A DNA stretch of 51,171 bases, taken from positions 1 to 51,171 of the forward strand of contig NZ_FOGZ01000021.1 in the NCBI RefSeq assembly GCF_900111365.1, written 5' to 3'. The position numbers and the translations under genes were made by a program. This DNA is from Propionibacterium cyclohexanicum (lineage in GTDB: Bacteria; Actinomycetota; Actinomycetes; Propionibacteriales; Propionibacteriaceae). This document shows positions 34,992 to 42,811 of the stretch, one piece after another (position 1 is the first letter of the stretch; each line of letters starts with the position of its first letter). The notes under the pieces were generated by a model. The model ran no database searches. It was not told the origin of the DNA and saw only the letters and a list, made by a program, of their open reading frames with translations.

Positions 34992-35081
34992 ATGAGCACG
35001 CTCAACGCTCGCCACAACATTCCAGCAGTCGGCGCTCGCGCCTCGCTGTGTTGTCGCGCCTGTCTCCCCGCGTGTTGTTGA
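34992..35081 (+). CDS. Cysteine-rich leader peptide (29 aa), sulfonate operon
   Basis: A 29-codon ORF that ends SLCCRACLPACC-stop: five of the last ten residues are Cys, and all five codons are TGT. In GC-rich genomes TGC is usual, and the SBP gene just downstream uses TGC in its Cys triplet. AAGGGA lies 8 bases before the ATG. After it the mRNA has two mutually exclusive hairpins before the structural genes. This is the layout of a ribosome-mediated attenuator responding to charged tRNA-Cys. Cys-rich leaders upstream of sulfur genes are known in actinobacteria (mycobacterial polycysteine uORFs); the sequence here is not one I recognise. Function is inferred. Confidence 0.75.
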   Translation: MSTLNARHNIPAVGARASLCCRACLPACC

Positions 35082-35136
35082 TTTCTTTCCTGTCGCGTTG
35101 ATCCGTTCGCTCTCGGCGACGAATTCCCCGGTCGCT

Positions 35137-35170
35137 GATCAGGGACCCTTCCCTCGATCCGACTTGGATC
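35137..35170 (+). promoter_or_regulatory. Two overlapping, mutually exclusive hairpins after the leader
   Basis: GATCAGGGA (35137-35145) pairs with TCCCT-C-GATC (35150-35159) around loop CCCT; the last four bases of that stem also start a second stem GATCC-gactt-GGATC (35156-35170). Only one can form at a time, as an attenuator needs. Neither is followed by a T run. Confidence 0.45.
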
Positions 35171-35318
35171 CTTACCCCGCCATGCCCTTCGTGGCTCCGT
35201 GCCGGTCACTTTGACGAGCGCCACCATCGCTCCCGGTGATTGCGCGGCGTCGCGGGGCCCGGCATGCGGTGCGCTCTCATCCACCTGCTCACGCTCAGCC
35301 ATCTTCTCAGGAGAACCG

Positions 35319-36458
35319 ATGTCCACCAGTTCCGGAACACCCCCCACCCCCAAGACCGGAGACTTGCTGCCCTCCGGCGCAGTTGTCCAAGCAACCTCAA
35401 CCGGGCAGGAGACCCGGGCGAACCGCTCACTGAGCCGGCGCGGCTTCCTCACTGGCCTCGGGCTGGCCGCAGCCGGTGGCCTCATTGTCGGCGGCACAGC
35501 AGGAGGACTCATCGGCCATGGCCTCGGCGCCAAGCAGGCCTCGGCCGCCGGCGCGAAGAATCGCACGCTCAGTCTCATCTACGGCGGTGATGTCTGCGAT
35601 GCGCCGGCCATCGTGGCAAAGGAGAAGGGCTTCTTCGAGCAGGCCGGGCTGAATGTCACACTGCACAAGTCGGTGGGCGACGAGGACATCAAGGCCGCTG
35701 TCGGCTCAGGCACCTACGACGCATCGAGCGGCATCTTCTACTCATGGCTCAAGCCGGTGGAACAGGGCCAGAACGTGAAGTTCGTTGCCGGCCTGCACAG
35801 CGGGTGCCTGAGGCTGGTCGTGCCGAACAATGGCTCGATCACCCAGCTCAGCCAGCTGAAGAATCGCAAGATCGGCATCCCAAGCCTGCAGAGCTCCGCC
35901 ACCATGTTCTTCTCCATGGATCTGCTCGACGCAGGAATCAACCCCCTGCCCGATGCAGGTCAGGTCAGCTGGAAGGTGCTCGACAGCTCGCTGCTCGCCG
36001 ATGCCCTGAAGAACGGTCAGGTGGATGCCATCGCCACCTCCGACCCGATCGCCTACGAGCCCTTGCTCAAGGGCTATGGCAAGGAGTTGGCGAGCAACAT
36101 GACCGGCACGAACGCCCAGCAGTTCTGCTGCTGCACAGCGCTCAACGGCGATCTGGTGAGCAAGGAGCCCGATCTGGCCCGCAAACTCATCACCGCATGG
36201 GCCGACGGCTCACGCTACGTAGCGGGTCACGAGGAAGAGGTTGCCCACCTCGAAGTGGACAAGAAGTATGTCGCCGGTGACGTCGAGACCGTCACCACGC
36301 TGCTGAAGAGCTATGCCTGGAAGCCCTCCGTGGTGAATCTCAAGTCGTCGCTGCTGCCCGGCATCAAGAAGTTCCAGCAGACCGGCTATCTCGACCCCGG
36401 CGCCAATCCCGACGAGTTGGCCGACAAGGCCTTCACAACCCTTGGCCTGACATGGTGA
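35319..36458 (+). CDS. Sulfonate/nitrate-type ABC substrate-binding protein, Tat-exported
   Basis: 379 aa of the NMT1/SsuA/TauA fold. The Tat signal SLSRRGFLTGLGLAAAGG is at about residue 42, followed by a hydrophobic segment with no lipobox Cys, so it may stay as a membrane anchor. Core features are IYGGDVCDAPAIVAKEKGFFEQ and KIGIPSLQSSATMFF. A Cys triplet lies in QFCCCTALNG near residue 268, unusual for a secreted binding protein. CAGGAGAA precedes ATG 35319. The operon order SBP-permease-ATPase is that of ssuABC. Regulation by a Cys leader points to a sulfur compound. Confidence 0.85.
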   Translation: MSTSSGTPPTPKTGDLLPSGAVVQATSTGQETRANRSLSRRGFLTGLGLAAAGGLIVGGTAGGLIGHGLGAKQASAAGAKNRTLSLIYGGDVCDAPAIVAKEKGFFEQAGLNVTLHKSVGDEDIKAAVGSGTYDASSGIFYSWLKPVEQGQNVKFVAGLHSGCLRLVVPNNGSITQLSQLKNRKIGIPSLQSSATMFFSMDLLDAGINPLPDAGQVSWKVLDSSLLADALKNGQVDAIATSDPIAYEPLLKGYGKELASNMTGTNAQQFCCCTALNGDLVSKEPDLARKLITAWADGSRYVAGHEEEVAHLEVDKKYVAGDVETVTTLLKSYAWKPSVVNLKSSLLPGIKKFQQTGYLDPGANPDELADKAFTTLGLTW

Positions 36459-36462
36459 TCTC

Positions 36463-37581
36463 ATGACTGCACAAACACAGCTTCAGCCCGCGCGCCCGCG
36501 GCTGCTCGAGCACGATGGATCCGCCGATCCGGCAGCCATCACCGATGCCAGGGACAAGGTGCTGAGGGACGATCCGCAGGTGCTTTCCGAGCTGGCGCGG
36601 CGCTACCGGCCCCGCACGGTGAACCACTGGCTGGCCGCCGCGGCAGCGGGGCTGTGGGCCTTCGACGTGTTCGTCGTGCTGGCGGTGCCCGACACCAGCA
36701 GCTTCGTCGTCAAGGGGCAGACGCCGGTGGCCATTGTCGCGACGCTCATCACCGCGGTGCTGGGCGTGATCTGGGCGGCGAGTGCGAGCCCCGCCAGCGC
36801 CCTGGGCGCCCGGGCCTCGCACTGGCTGGGGACCTGGGCCCCATGGTGGGTGGCGCTGGCGCTGTTCTTCCTGAACTGGGAACTGGCCACCGCCAAGGCG
36901 GGCGCACTGCGCCCGCCCTACTTCCCGCCGCCCGGGCAGTTGCTCACCGAGGCCTGGAATGATCGCGTGCTGCTGCTCCAGTCGATCGGGAACTCGATCA
37001 TCCTGCTGGTCATCGGCTTCACCGTTGGAGCGATCACCGGCCTTGCCACCGGATTGTGGATGGGCTGGTCGAAGAGGGCCGGCTATTGGCTCAACCCCAT
37101 TGTGAAATACATCGGCCCGGTACCCACGCTGGCATGGATCCCGATCGTCTTCATCGCCTTCAAGAACTCGTCGGCGGCCGCCATCTTCCTGGTGGCACTG
37201 ACCGTCTGGTTTCCGATCACTGTGCTCACGAACGCCGGAATCCGCTCGGTGCCGAAAAGCTACTTCGATGTCTGCCAGACGCTGGGCGCCTCCGGCCGTT
37301 TCCTCATCTTCAAGGTCTCTCTCCCGGCTGCCCTGCCGAGCATCTTCACCGGCCTGTTCATGGCCCTGCCGACGGCATTCGTCACCCTGACGATCGCCGA
37401 GACGCTGGGCGTGAACTCCGGGCTCGGCTGGTACATCAACTGGAAGAAGGGTTGGAGTGCCTATCCGGCGATGTACGCCGCCATCGCCGTCATGGTGGTG
37501 CTGTGCGGCAGCCTGCTCTCGCTGTTGCTCTCGATCCGCACGCATGTGCTGGCCTGGCAGAAGGACCTCACGAGATGGTGA
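36463..37581 (+). CDS. ABC transporter permease, SsuC/TauC type
   Basis: 372 aa. The N-terminal 50 residues are cytoplasmic; about 8 TM segments follow, for example AIVATLITAVLGVIWAAS and SIILLVIGFTVGAITGLATGL. The EAA-like loop is VPKSYFDVCQTLGASGRFLIFKVSLP, with the usual ABC-2-interacting Gly. It is longer than typical SsuC (about 260 aa) because of an extra pair of N-terminal TM segments. It starts 5 bases after the SBP stop and ends 7 bases inside the ATPase gene. Confidence 0.88.
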   Translation: MTAQTQLQPARPRLLEHDGSADPAAITDARDKVLRDDPQVLSELARRYRPRTVNHWLAAAAAGLWAFDVFVVLAVPDTSSFVVKGQTPVAIVATLITAVLGVIWAASASPASALGARASHWLGTWAPWWVALALFFLNWELATAKAGALRPPYFPPPGQLLTEAWNDRVLLLQSIGNSIILLVIGFTVGAITGLATGLWMGWSKRAGYWLNPIVKYIGPVPTLAWIPIVFIAFKNSSAAAIFLVALTVWFPITVLTNAGIRSVPKSYFDVCQTLGASGRFLIFKVSLPAALPSIFTGLFMALPTAFVTLTIAETLGVNSGLGWYINWKKGWSAYPAMYAAIAVMVVLCGSLLSLLLSIRTHVLAWQKDLTRW

Positions 37582-38369
37582 CGACAACCACCACACAAGC
37601 CACCCGTCGAGTCGCCTCGGCAGGTGGGGCAATCGATACGGTGGGCGTCACGCAGGCCTTCTGGGCGCACCACACGCCGCTGCCGGTCCTCGACGAGGTG
37701 ACGCTGTCGGTCCCAGCCGGGCAGTTCGTCAGCCTCGTCGGTCCCTCGGGATGCGGCAAGTCGACGTTGCTGAGGCTGATCGCCGGCCTGGACCGCCCTG
37801 TCGCCGGCCACGTCTACGCCGATGGCCACGAGGTGACAGGGCCTGATCCCTCCCGCGGAATCGTCTTCCAGGATCCCACCCTGTTGCCATGGCTGAGCGT
37901 CGAGAAGAACATCGGCCTGGGTCCGCAGGTGCAGGGGCGGCGCGACGATCCCTTCGTGGTCGAGCGCGTGAACGCGATGATCGACCTTGTCGGACTCGGG
38001 AGCTTTCGCGACGCACTGCCCGCCCAGCTGTCGGGCGGCATGGCCCAGCGTGCCGCACTCGCCCGCGCACTGGTCAACCGCCCGCAGATCCTGCTGTTCG
38101 ACGAACCGCTGGGCAAGCTCGACGCCCTGACTCGCGCGACCCTGCAGACCGAGATCGTCCGGCTGTGGCGCGACCAAGGATTCACCGGGGTCATGGTCAC
38201 CCACGATGTCGAGGAGGCTCTGCTCCTGTCGGACCGAGTGATTGTCTTCTCTGCACGCCCGGCGCGCGTCCTGGCAGATATCTGCGTGGACCTGGAACGC
38301 CCGCGAGCCCAGGACGCGGCGGGCTTCCGCGAGCTGCGGCGCGAGATCCTGGCGCTGCTGCGGCAATAG
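37575..38369 (+). CDS. ABC transporter ATPase, SsuB/TauB type
   Basis: 264 aa. Walker A GPSGCGKST, Q-loop IVFQDPTLLPW, signature LSGGMAQR, Walker B ILLFDEP, switch MVTHDVEEAL. LPWLSVEKNI after the Q-loop is typical of the nitrate/sulfonate/taurine ATPases. The start ATG overlaps the permease stop by 7 bases. It is the last gene of the operon; a weak GC-rich inverted repeat near 38400 may end transcription. Confidence 0.9.
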   Translation: MVTTTTTQATRRVASAGGAIDTVGVTQAFWAHHTPLPVLDEVTLSVPAGQFVSLVGPSGCGKSTLLRLIAGLDRPVAGHVYADGHEVTGPDPSRGIVFQDPTLLPWLSVEKNIGLGPQVQGRRDDPFVVERVNAMIDLVGLGSFRDALPAQLSGGMAQRAALARALVNRPQILLFDEPLGKLDALTRATLQTEIVRLWRDQGFTGVMVTHDVEEALLLSDRVIVFSARPARVLADICVDLERPRAQDAAGFRELRREILALLRQ

Positions 38370-38478
38370 CCGACGGCCAGGGCACTGCACGCCAGCTGAC
38401 CCCGGCCCTGGGCCCGGCCGCTGTCCGTCACGCCGAGCTCGCACATTGCCTTGTGTGACCGAGTTCCCGACAATTCCC

Positions 38479-38508
38479 TTGTCTGGGCGCGGCGCACATG
38501 CCTACCAT
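38479..38508 (+). promoter_or_regulatory. Promoter of the second Cys-leader unit
   Basis: -35 TTGTCT (38479-38484), 18-base spacer, -10 TACCAT (38503-38508). The first transcribed bases would be near 38515, giving a short leader before the Shine-Dalgarno GGAGG at 38522-38526. Confidence 0.5.
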
Positions 38509-38531
38509 GGCCAGGACAGATGGAGGTGGCC

Positions 38532-38612
38532 ATGAATACGAATACCCGAGTCCTCTCGATTATTCGACAGGTATGTTGTCCTGGAGGCTATCTCCAGATG
38601 TCCTGGCGCTGA
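38532..38612 (+). CDS. Cysteine-containing leader peptide (26 aa), GHR-like gene
   Basis: A 26-codon ORF with GGAGG 5 bases upstream; sequence MNTNTRVLSIIRQVCCPG followed by YLQMSWR. Cys15-Cys16 are both TGT (38574-38579). A perfect hairpin CTGGAG GCTAT CTCCAG (38581-38597) starts right after the two Cys codons, and a second (GGCGC/GCGCC, 38604-38620) spans the stop codon. A ribosome stalled on the Cys codons would cover the first hairpin. The next gene is the GHR-like protein at 38940. Function is inferred. Confidence 0.65.
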   Translation: MNTNTRVLSIIRQVCCPGGYLQMSWR

Positions 38613-38939
38613 CAGCGCGCCGAACTCTTTGCCCCGATATGGCGACCCGAATCGTGTGTTCCCATGTCGTGCATGGATTTCGATGCATTCTATGACGCGT
38701 TGGCCTCTATGACGTGTTGGCATCTATGACGCGCTGGCCTCTATGACGTGTTGGCATCGTTTCCCGTGCCCTTTCTCCTAGTTGTGAGGCCGTTCGGGCT
38801 GCCGATGACCGTGGATGCGATGGCGTCCACGCTGGCATCGACCACCGGCCTGGCGCAGAACTCGCTGGCGCAGACTCACGACCTCACCCGACCTCGGCAG
38901 GGCTGTCTCACTGCCGGACTCCCAGAAGACAAGTTGCCC
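38613..38939 (+). other. 327-bp non-coding leader region with tandem repeats
   Basis: Between the leader ORF and the GHR-like gene. It includes the 17-bp repeat block and an open frame that could extend the downstream protein (ATG 38805 in frame) but has no Shine-Dalgarno sequence. Base composition is more AT-rich at 38540-38700. Confidence 0.5.
38689..38756. repeat. Four tandem copies of a 17-bp unit
   Basis: TCTATGACGCGTTGGCC, TCTATGACGTGTTGGCA, TCTATGACGCGCTGGCC, TCTATGACGTGTTGGCA. Copies 2 and 4 are identical and 1 and 3 differ at one base, so a 34-bp pair was duplicated. It lies within the mRNA leader of the GHR-like gene. Confidence 0.92.
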
Positions 38940-40004
38940 ATGCACTCCACCACCCTTGAACACCCCGGCGGGGCACGTCGACGTCCCGTGCCGCCGCCCG
39001 GCCCTCAGCCCCACCTGGTGCGCTACTTCGGGCACGCACCCCGGTTGCTCGCTGTCGAGCCCCATCGCTATCTGATGGCCGGGGATCTGGCGCAGGCGCC
39101 GGCCCGCCGGCTCTCGATCCTCATGCGGCTGCTGGGCCTCGACGAACCAGTGCCCTACCTGGCGCTGAAGCCCGCCGGACCCGATGACTGGAGCATCGAG
39201 GACCCCCGGCGGTTGTTGCCCGGACCGCTGCCCAAGCGGCTGCTCAGTGAGCACTATGGCGGGCAGCCTGCGGTGCGTCCGCACTCGCCCGCTCTGCTGG
39301 ACGCCCGCACTGGCGGCGTGCTGTGCGACGAGCCCGATGTCCTGATGACCGAGTTCGAGACCTCCTGGCGCCCTCTGCACGACGAGGACGCGCCGGATCT
39401 GTATCCCGCCGCCCTGCGGATCGATGTCGACACCGCCATCCGGCGGATCCGCGAGCTCACCCGGATCAGCACGCGCGTCTGCGCCTCGGTGCCCCGGAAT
39501 GCCTCGCGGCGACTCGCCACCACGCTCGAATCGCAGCTGGACGCACTGGACCGATTGCTCGCGCGGCGCCGCTTCCTGTTCGGGGAGCACTTGACCACGG
39601 CCGACATCTGGCTGTTCGTCTATCTGTGCGACTATGAGCGGCTCCATCGCCCGGCTCTCACATCTGTTCTCGGTGAACGGCGCATCAGGCACCTGGATGA
39701 GTTCGGGCAGCTGTGGGCCTATGCACGGGATCTGTTTGCGCTGGGCTTCATGGACCAACGCGAGGCCTACCATGTGGCGCTCGTGCCCGATTCTGCCGGC
39801 ATGTACGTCGAGGGAGGCTTTCGCGGCCGGCCAGGCCAACGCCACGACACCCTGGCCGCATGGCGGGAACCCGCTGGCAGGGCCGCACTCACCGCTGCGT
39901 CACCGTGGACAGCCGGATCACCGCGAGGCACAGCCCGCGACTCAGTACGCGAAGGACCACAGCCGGTCGGTACCGGCACCACCAGGGCCGGCCGTGACGG
40001 GTGA
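38940..40004 (+). CDS. GST-fold glutathionyl-hydroquinone-reductase-like protein lacking the catalytic Cys
   Basis: 354 aa. It aligns along its length with the other three such proteins here: VEPHRYLMAGDLAQAPARRLSILMRLLGL (thioredoxin-like part), then TEFETSWRPLHDEDAPDLYP and the helical GST C-domain (FLFGEHLTTADIWLFVYLCDY). Where the active homologue has CPYAH, this one reads AQAPARR, with no Cys. The start is uncertain (38940 or 38805). The last 63 bases run antisense over the next gene and give an unusual Gly/Arg-rich tail. It could be a regulatory or binding subunit. Confidence 0.75.
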   Translation: MHSTTLEHPGGARRRPVPPPGPQPHLVRYFGHAPRLLAVEPHRYLMAGDLAQAPARRLSILMRLLGLDEPVPYLALKPAGPDDWSIEDPRRLLPGPLPKRLLSEHYGGQPAVRPHSPALLDARTGGVLCDEPDVLMTEFETSWRPLHDEDAPDLYPAALRIDVDTAIRRIRELTRISTRVCASVPRNASRRLATTLESQLDALDRLLARRRFLFGEHLTTADIWLFVYLCDYERLHRPALTSVLGERRIRHLDEFGQLWAYARDLFALGFMDQREAYHVALVPDSAGMYVEGGFRGRPGQRHDTLAAWREPAGRAALTAASPWTAGSPRGTARDSVREGPQPVGTGTTRAGRDG

Positions 40005-41015
40005 GCCACCCAGCCCTTCCCTGCCCGCCGGTTCCTGCCAGGCGGCAAGGCGGTCGGGCTCCTCGGACGCCAGGACCGGATCACCGAAGCCGCCCAGATA
40101 GCTGCCGTCGGCGCGCGGCGTGATGCCCACCGCCTCGGTGTCACGCTCGTCGGCGAAACCGGGCGTCTGGAAGAGCTCGCGCAGATAGGCCCACAGGTTC
40201 GGCAGCTGCCTCACGCGCAAGGCCTTGTCGCGCAGCTTCGCCGGATATCCCGTCAGATAGGTCTGGTCGAAGCTCACCAGGGTCGAGAACAGCCTGATGT
40301 CGGAATCTGTGAGCCGCTCGCCGAACAGATGACGCCGGGTGCCCAGCCGATGATCGTAGTCGCGCAGGCGCGCCTCGAAGACCTGTCGGGCTGTCTCGGC
40401 CGCTTCGGGCCGGGTGGCGAACAGCACCTTGTAGGGGCCGTTGTTCACGTCATCGAAGAGCTGCTGATTGAGCAGGTCGATCTGCGGGCGCAGATCTGGC
40501 GGGTAGAGATCGGGTGCCGTGTCGGCCTGGAAGGGCCGCCAGGCCGTCTCCAGCTCGAGGCTGAGTACGTGGTAGTCGTTGGTGACGACTTTGCCCGAGT
40601 CGATGTCGACAAGGGCGGGGACGGTTCCGCGCCCGGTGTAGTCGGGGTCTGCGGCGCGGTACGCCTCGTTGAGGCCGTGGATCCCGAGTACGGCGTCCAC
40701 TGCGCCGGGCTGGTCGGCGAACACCCATCCGCCGTCCTCGCCGCGTCCGGAGACATAGGCGATCGAGATGGCATCCTGCAGGCCGAGCAGGCGGCGCACG
40801 ATGATCTGACGGCGCGACCAGCCGCACTCGGCGGAGACGACCAGCCGGTAGCGCCCAGCCTCGACAGGGAGCTCGCCGGTGGTGAAGCGGGCGGTGAAGT
40901 GGTTCTCCTGGCGCTTGAAGGAACCGTCGTCGGTCTGCTCGGTACCGAAGATCGACTCCCCCACCTCACCGCGCGGCCGGGTGTTCACATTGGCGGAGTC
41001 CGGCAGATCAGTCAT
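39942..41015 (-). CDS. GHR-like GST-fold protein, variant CGWSRR active site
   Basis: 357 aa. PVEAGRYRLVVSAECGWSRRQIIVRRLLGL replaces the canonical CPWAHR with Cys64 kept and Pro changed to Gly. The GST C-terminal half (LFGERLTDSDIRLFSTLVSFDQTY) is complete. Glutathionyl-hydroquinone reductases (YqjG/Ecm4/PcpF) reduce GS-hydroquinones; actinobacteria make mycothiol, so the thiol substrate here is unknown. ATG 41015 overlaps the GNAT stop by 8 bases, with GGGGGAA upstream. Last gene of the large minus operon. Confidence 0.82.
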   Translation of the reverse strand: MTDLPDSANVNTRPRGEVGESIFGTEQTDDGSFKRQENHFTARFTTGELPVEAGRYRLVVSAECGWSRRQIIVRRLLGLQDAISIAYVSGRGEDGGWVFADQPGAVDAVLGIHGLNEAYRAADPDYTGRGTVPALVDIDSGKVVTNDYHVLSLELETAWRPFQADTAPDLYPPDLRPQIDLLNQQLFDDVNNGPYKVLFATRPEAAETARQVFEARLRDYDHRLGTRRHLFGERLTDSDIRLFSTLVSFDQTYLTGYPAKLRDKALRVRQLPNLWAYLRELFQTPGFADERDTEAVGITPRADGSYLGGFGDPVLASEEPDRLAAWQEPAGREGLGGSPVTAGPGGAGTDRLWSFAY

Positions 41016-41541
41016 GGGTTCCCCCTGGGATGTCATAGATGTAGAAGCGCAGACGCTGACCGCCATCGACGACCACTGTCTCGCGTTCGCGGTGACGGCG
41101 GAAGCCGAGATGCTCGTACATGGCGTGGGCGGTGGTCATCTGGGGTCCCGAGTGGATCCCGATCCGGCTGATGCCGCGTTCCCGGGCGATCTGGACGGCC
41201 TTGTCGACGAGTGCCTTTGCGACTCCCCTGCCTCGCGCTGCCGGCTCGACCGCGAGCTTGTTGAATTCGAGCTCGTCGGTGGGAGGACGGTAGACGGTGC
41301 CGTTCTCGTCGGTCCACGGCTCGGGCGCCAGGCCAGGAGCGGGAGTGAGCACGGCCCCGACCAGCCGGCCATCGTCGAGAGCGACCCAGATCTGCTGACG
41401 GGGGACGACCTCGCCGACATGGCGAAGCGAGTCCAGATACTCCTCGCTGTTCTCATAGGAACTCGTGTAGGCGCGCACCAGCAGATCGGCGACCTCGTCA
41501 TACTCGCCCGCCTGCGCCTCGCGTACCACTAGATCTGTCAT
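41008..41541 (-). CDS. GNAT N-acetyltransferase
   Basis: 177 aa. Motif A is LEFNKLAVEPAARGRGVAKALVDKAVQIA, with the acyl-CoA loop RGRGVA; motif B is in AHAMYEHLGF. AGGGGAC precedes ATG 41541. It sits between two GHR-like genes, downstream of a 286-bp gap that may hold a promoter. In Bacillus sulfur-salvage operons a GNAT acetylates S-alkylcysteines before cleavage; a similar role here is inference. Confidence 0.88.
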   Translation of the reverse strand: MTDLVVREAQAGEYDEVADLLVRAYTSSYENSEEYLDSLRHVGEVVPRQQIWVALDDGRLVGAVLTPAPGLAPEPWTDENGTVYRPPTDELEFNKLAVEPAARGRGVAKALVDKAVQIARERGISRIGIHSGPQMTTAHAMYEHLGFRRHRERETVVVDGGQRLRFYIYDIPGGTHD

Positions 41542-41827
41542 CGTCCCCTCGTTACACACGGTTCTCTCGTCACAGTGGATTCCGGGCGAATGGCGCGGAC
41601 TGTGGCGCACGTCACGAGTCGAGCCCGAAGGGCCACAGCCCCCGCCAGCCACCGGCGGCCACCGAGTACCTCACTGGTGCCGAGTGTGGCTCTGGAGCCG
41701 AGTGTAGGCAGCGGTGCTGAGGCAGCCTGCAAGCATGGCCCAGCTGGGTGCTGCTCACCACGGCGGCGGATCCGTGGACGCACGGGCTGCGGGAGCAGCT
41801 CCCAGCTCCGGGCAACCCCAATTCCGC

Positions 41828-42811
41828 TCACAGTCGCCAATCGAGTTCGGGACCCACCGGCACGATACCGGCGGGATTGATGTGCAGTTGGGTGCCGTAG
41901 TAGTGCCGTTTGATGTGGTCGAAGTCGGTGGTCTGGGCAAACGCCGGGATGCTGTACAGCCGGCGCGCATATTCCCACAGCTTCGGGAAATCCACGAGCC
42001 GCCGCCGGTTCACCTTGAAATGTCCGTAGTAGACCGAGTCGAAGCGCACCAGGGTGACCCACAGCCGCACATCGGCCTCGGTGAGCCGGTTCCCGAACAG
42101 ATAGGGGCCGTCGCGATCAAGTCGCGACTCCAGCCAGTCCAGTGACTCGAAGACCTCCTGGCAACCCGCCTCGTACGCCGACTGGTTGTCCGCGAAACCT
42201 GCGTGGTACACGCCCGCATTGACGTGCTCGCCGACACAGTCGTTCAACTCGTCGATGTCGGCGCGCAGATCTTCGGGATAGAGATCGAGCTGGGGATTGC
42301 CTGCCCACTCGTCGAACTGGGTTTCCAGATCGATCGTGATTGTCGGGAAGTAATTCGCAACGATCGTTCCGGTGAGCTTGTCCCACAGCACCGGCACGGA
42401 CACCCGCCCTGTGTAGTGCCCGCCGGGCACCGATGCCTGGTAGGCCTGGGACAGGAAACGGAAACCGTTGCCTGCCGTGTCGAGGGTCTGACCGGCGCCC
42501 TCGCGGAACGCCCAGCCGCGCCCGTCGCGGATGGGATCGAGCAGCGAGACGCTGATGGCACCCTCAAGCCCCTTGAGCTTGCGCACGATCAGCGTGCGAT
42601 GGGCATAGGGGCAGGCGAGTGACGCGTAGAGGTGATAGCGCCCGGTGTCCGGTTCGAAGGGCCCGCCGCGTGCCACCCGACCCCGCAGCGGATAGGCGTC
42701 CTCGCCGGCCGGGGCAGCCACCAGCGCGTCACCACGCGGGTGATAGATGGTGCCGTAGCGCTCGAAGTCGACGGGCTCGGCGGCCTGCTCGGGGATGGGC
42801 TGGGTGCTCAC
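41828..42811 (-). CDS. Glutathionyl-hydroquinone reductase (YqjG/Ecm4 type), canonical active site
   Basis: 327 aa. The Trx-like domain holds RYHLYASLACPYAHRTLIVR, with catalytic Cys67 followed by PYAH, the Xi-class signature. The C-domain is LFGNRLTEADVRLWVTLVRFDSVYYGHFK, including the conserved Tyr residues that bind hydroquinone. It is the only one of four related proteins in this window with an intact CPxAH motif, and therefore the best enzyme candidate. The start overlaps the amidohydrolase stop as ATGA, so the two are coupled. The co-substrate in a mycothiol organism is unclear. Confidence 0.88.
   Translation of the reverse strand: MSTQPIPEQAAEPVDFERYGTIYHPRGDALVAAPAGEDAYPLRGRVARGGPFEPDTGRYHLYASLACPYAHRTLIVRKLKGLEGAISVSLLDPIRDGRGWAFREGAGQTLDTAGNGFRFLSQAYQASVPGGHYTGRVSVPVLWDKLTGTIVANYFPTITIDLETQFDEWAGNPQLDLYPEDLRADIDELNDCVGEHVNAGVYHAGFADNQSAYEAGCQEVFESLDWLESRLDRDGPYLFGNRLTEADVRLWVTLVRFDSVYYGHFKVNRRRLVDFPKLWEYARRLYSIPAFAQTTDFDHIKRHYYGTQLHINPAGIVPVGPELDWRL

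Noticed and set aside
34836-35081. 81-codon ORF that ends with the same Cys-rich peptide
   Set aside because: Its upstream part crosses the promoter; the Shine-Dalgarno sequence at 34978 points to ATG 34992.
35082-35318. TPP, SAM or cobalamin riboswitch before the sulfonate-type operon
   Set aside because: I looked for the conserved cores and do not see them; the hairpins are short and the leader ORF explains the region better.
38748-38939. N-terminal extension of the GHR-like protein from 38748 or 38805
   Set aside because: No Shine-Dalgarno sequence, no similarity to the paralogs, and it includes the end of the repeat block. ATG 38940 fits the family length better, though it is not certain.
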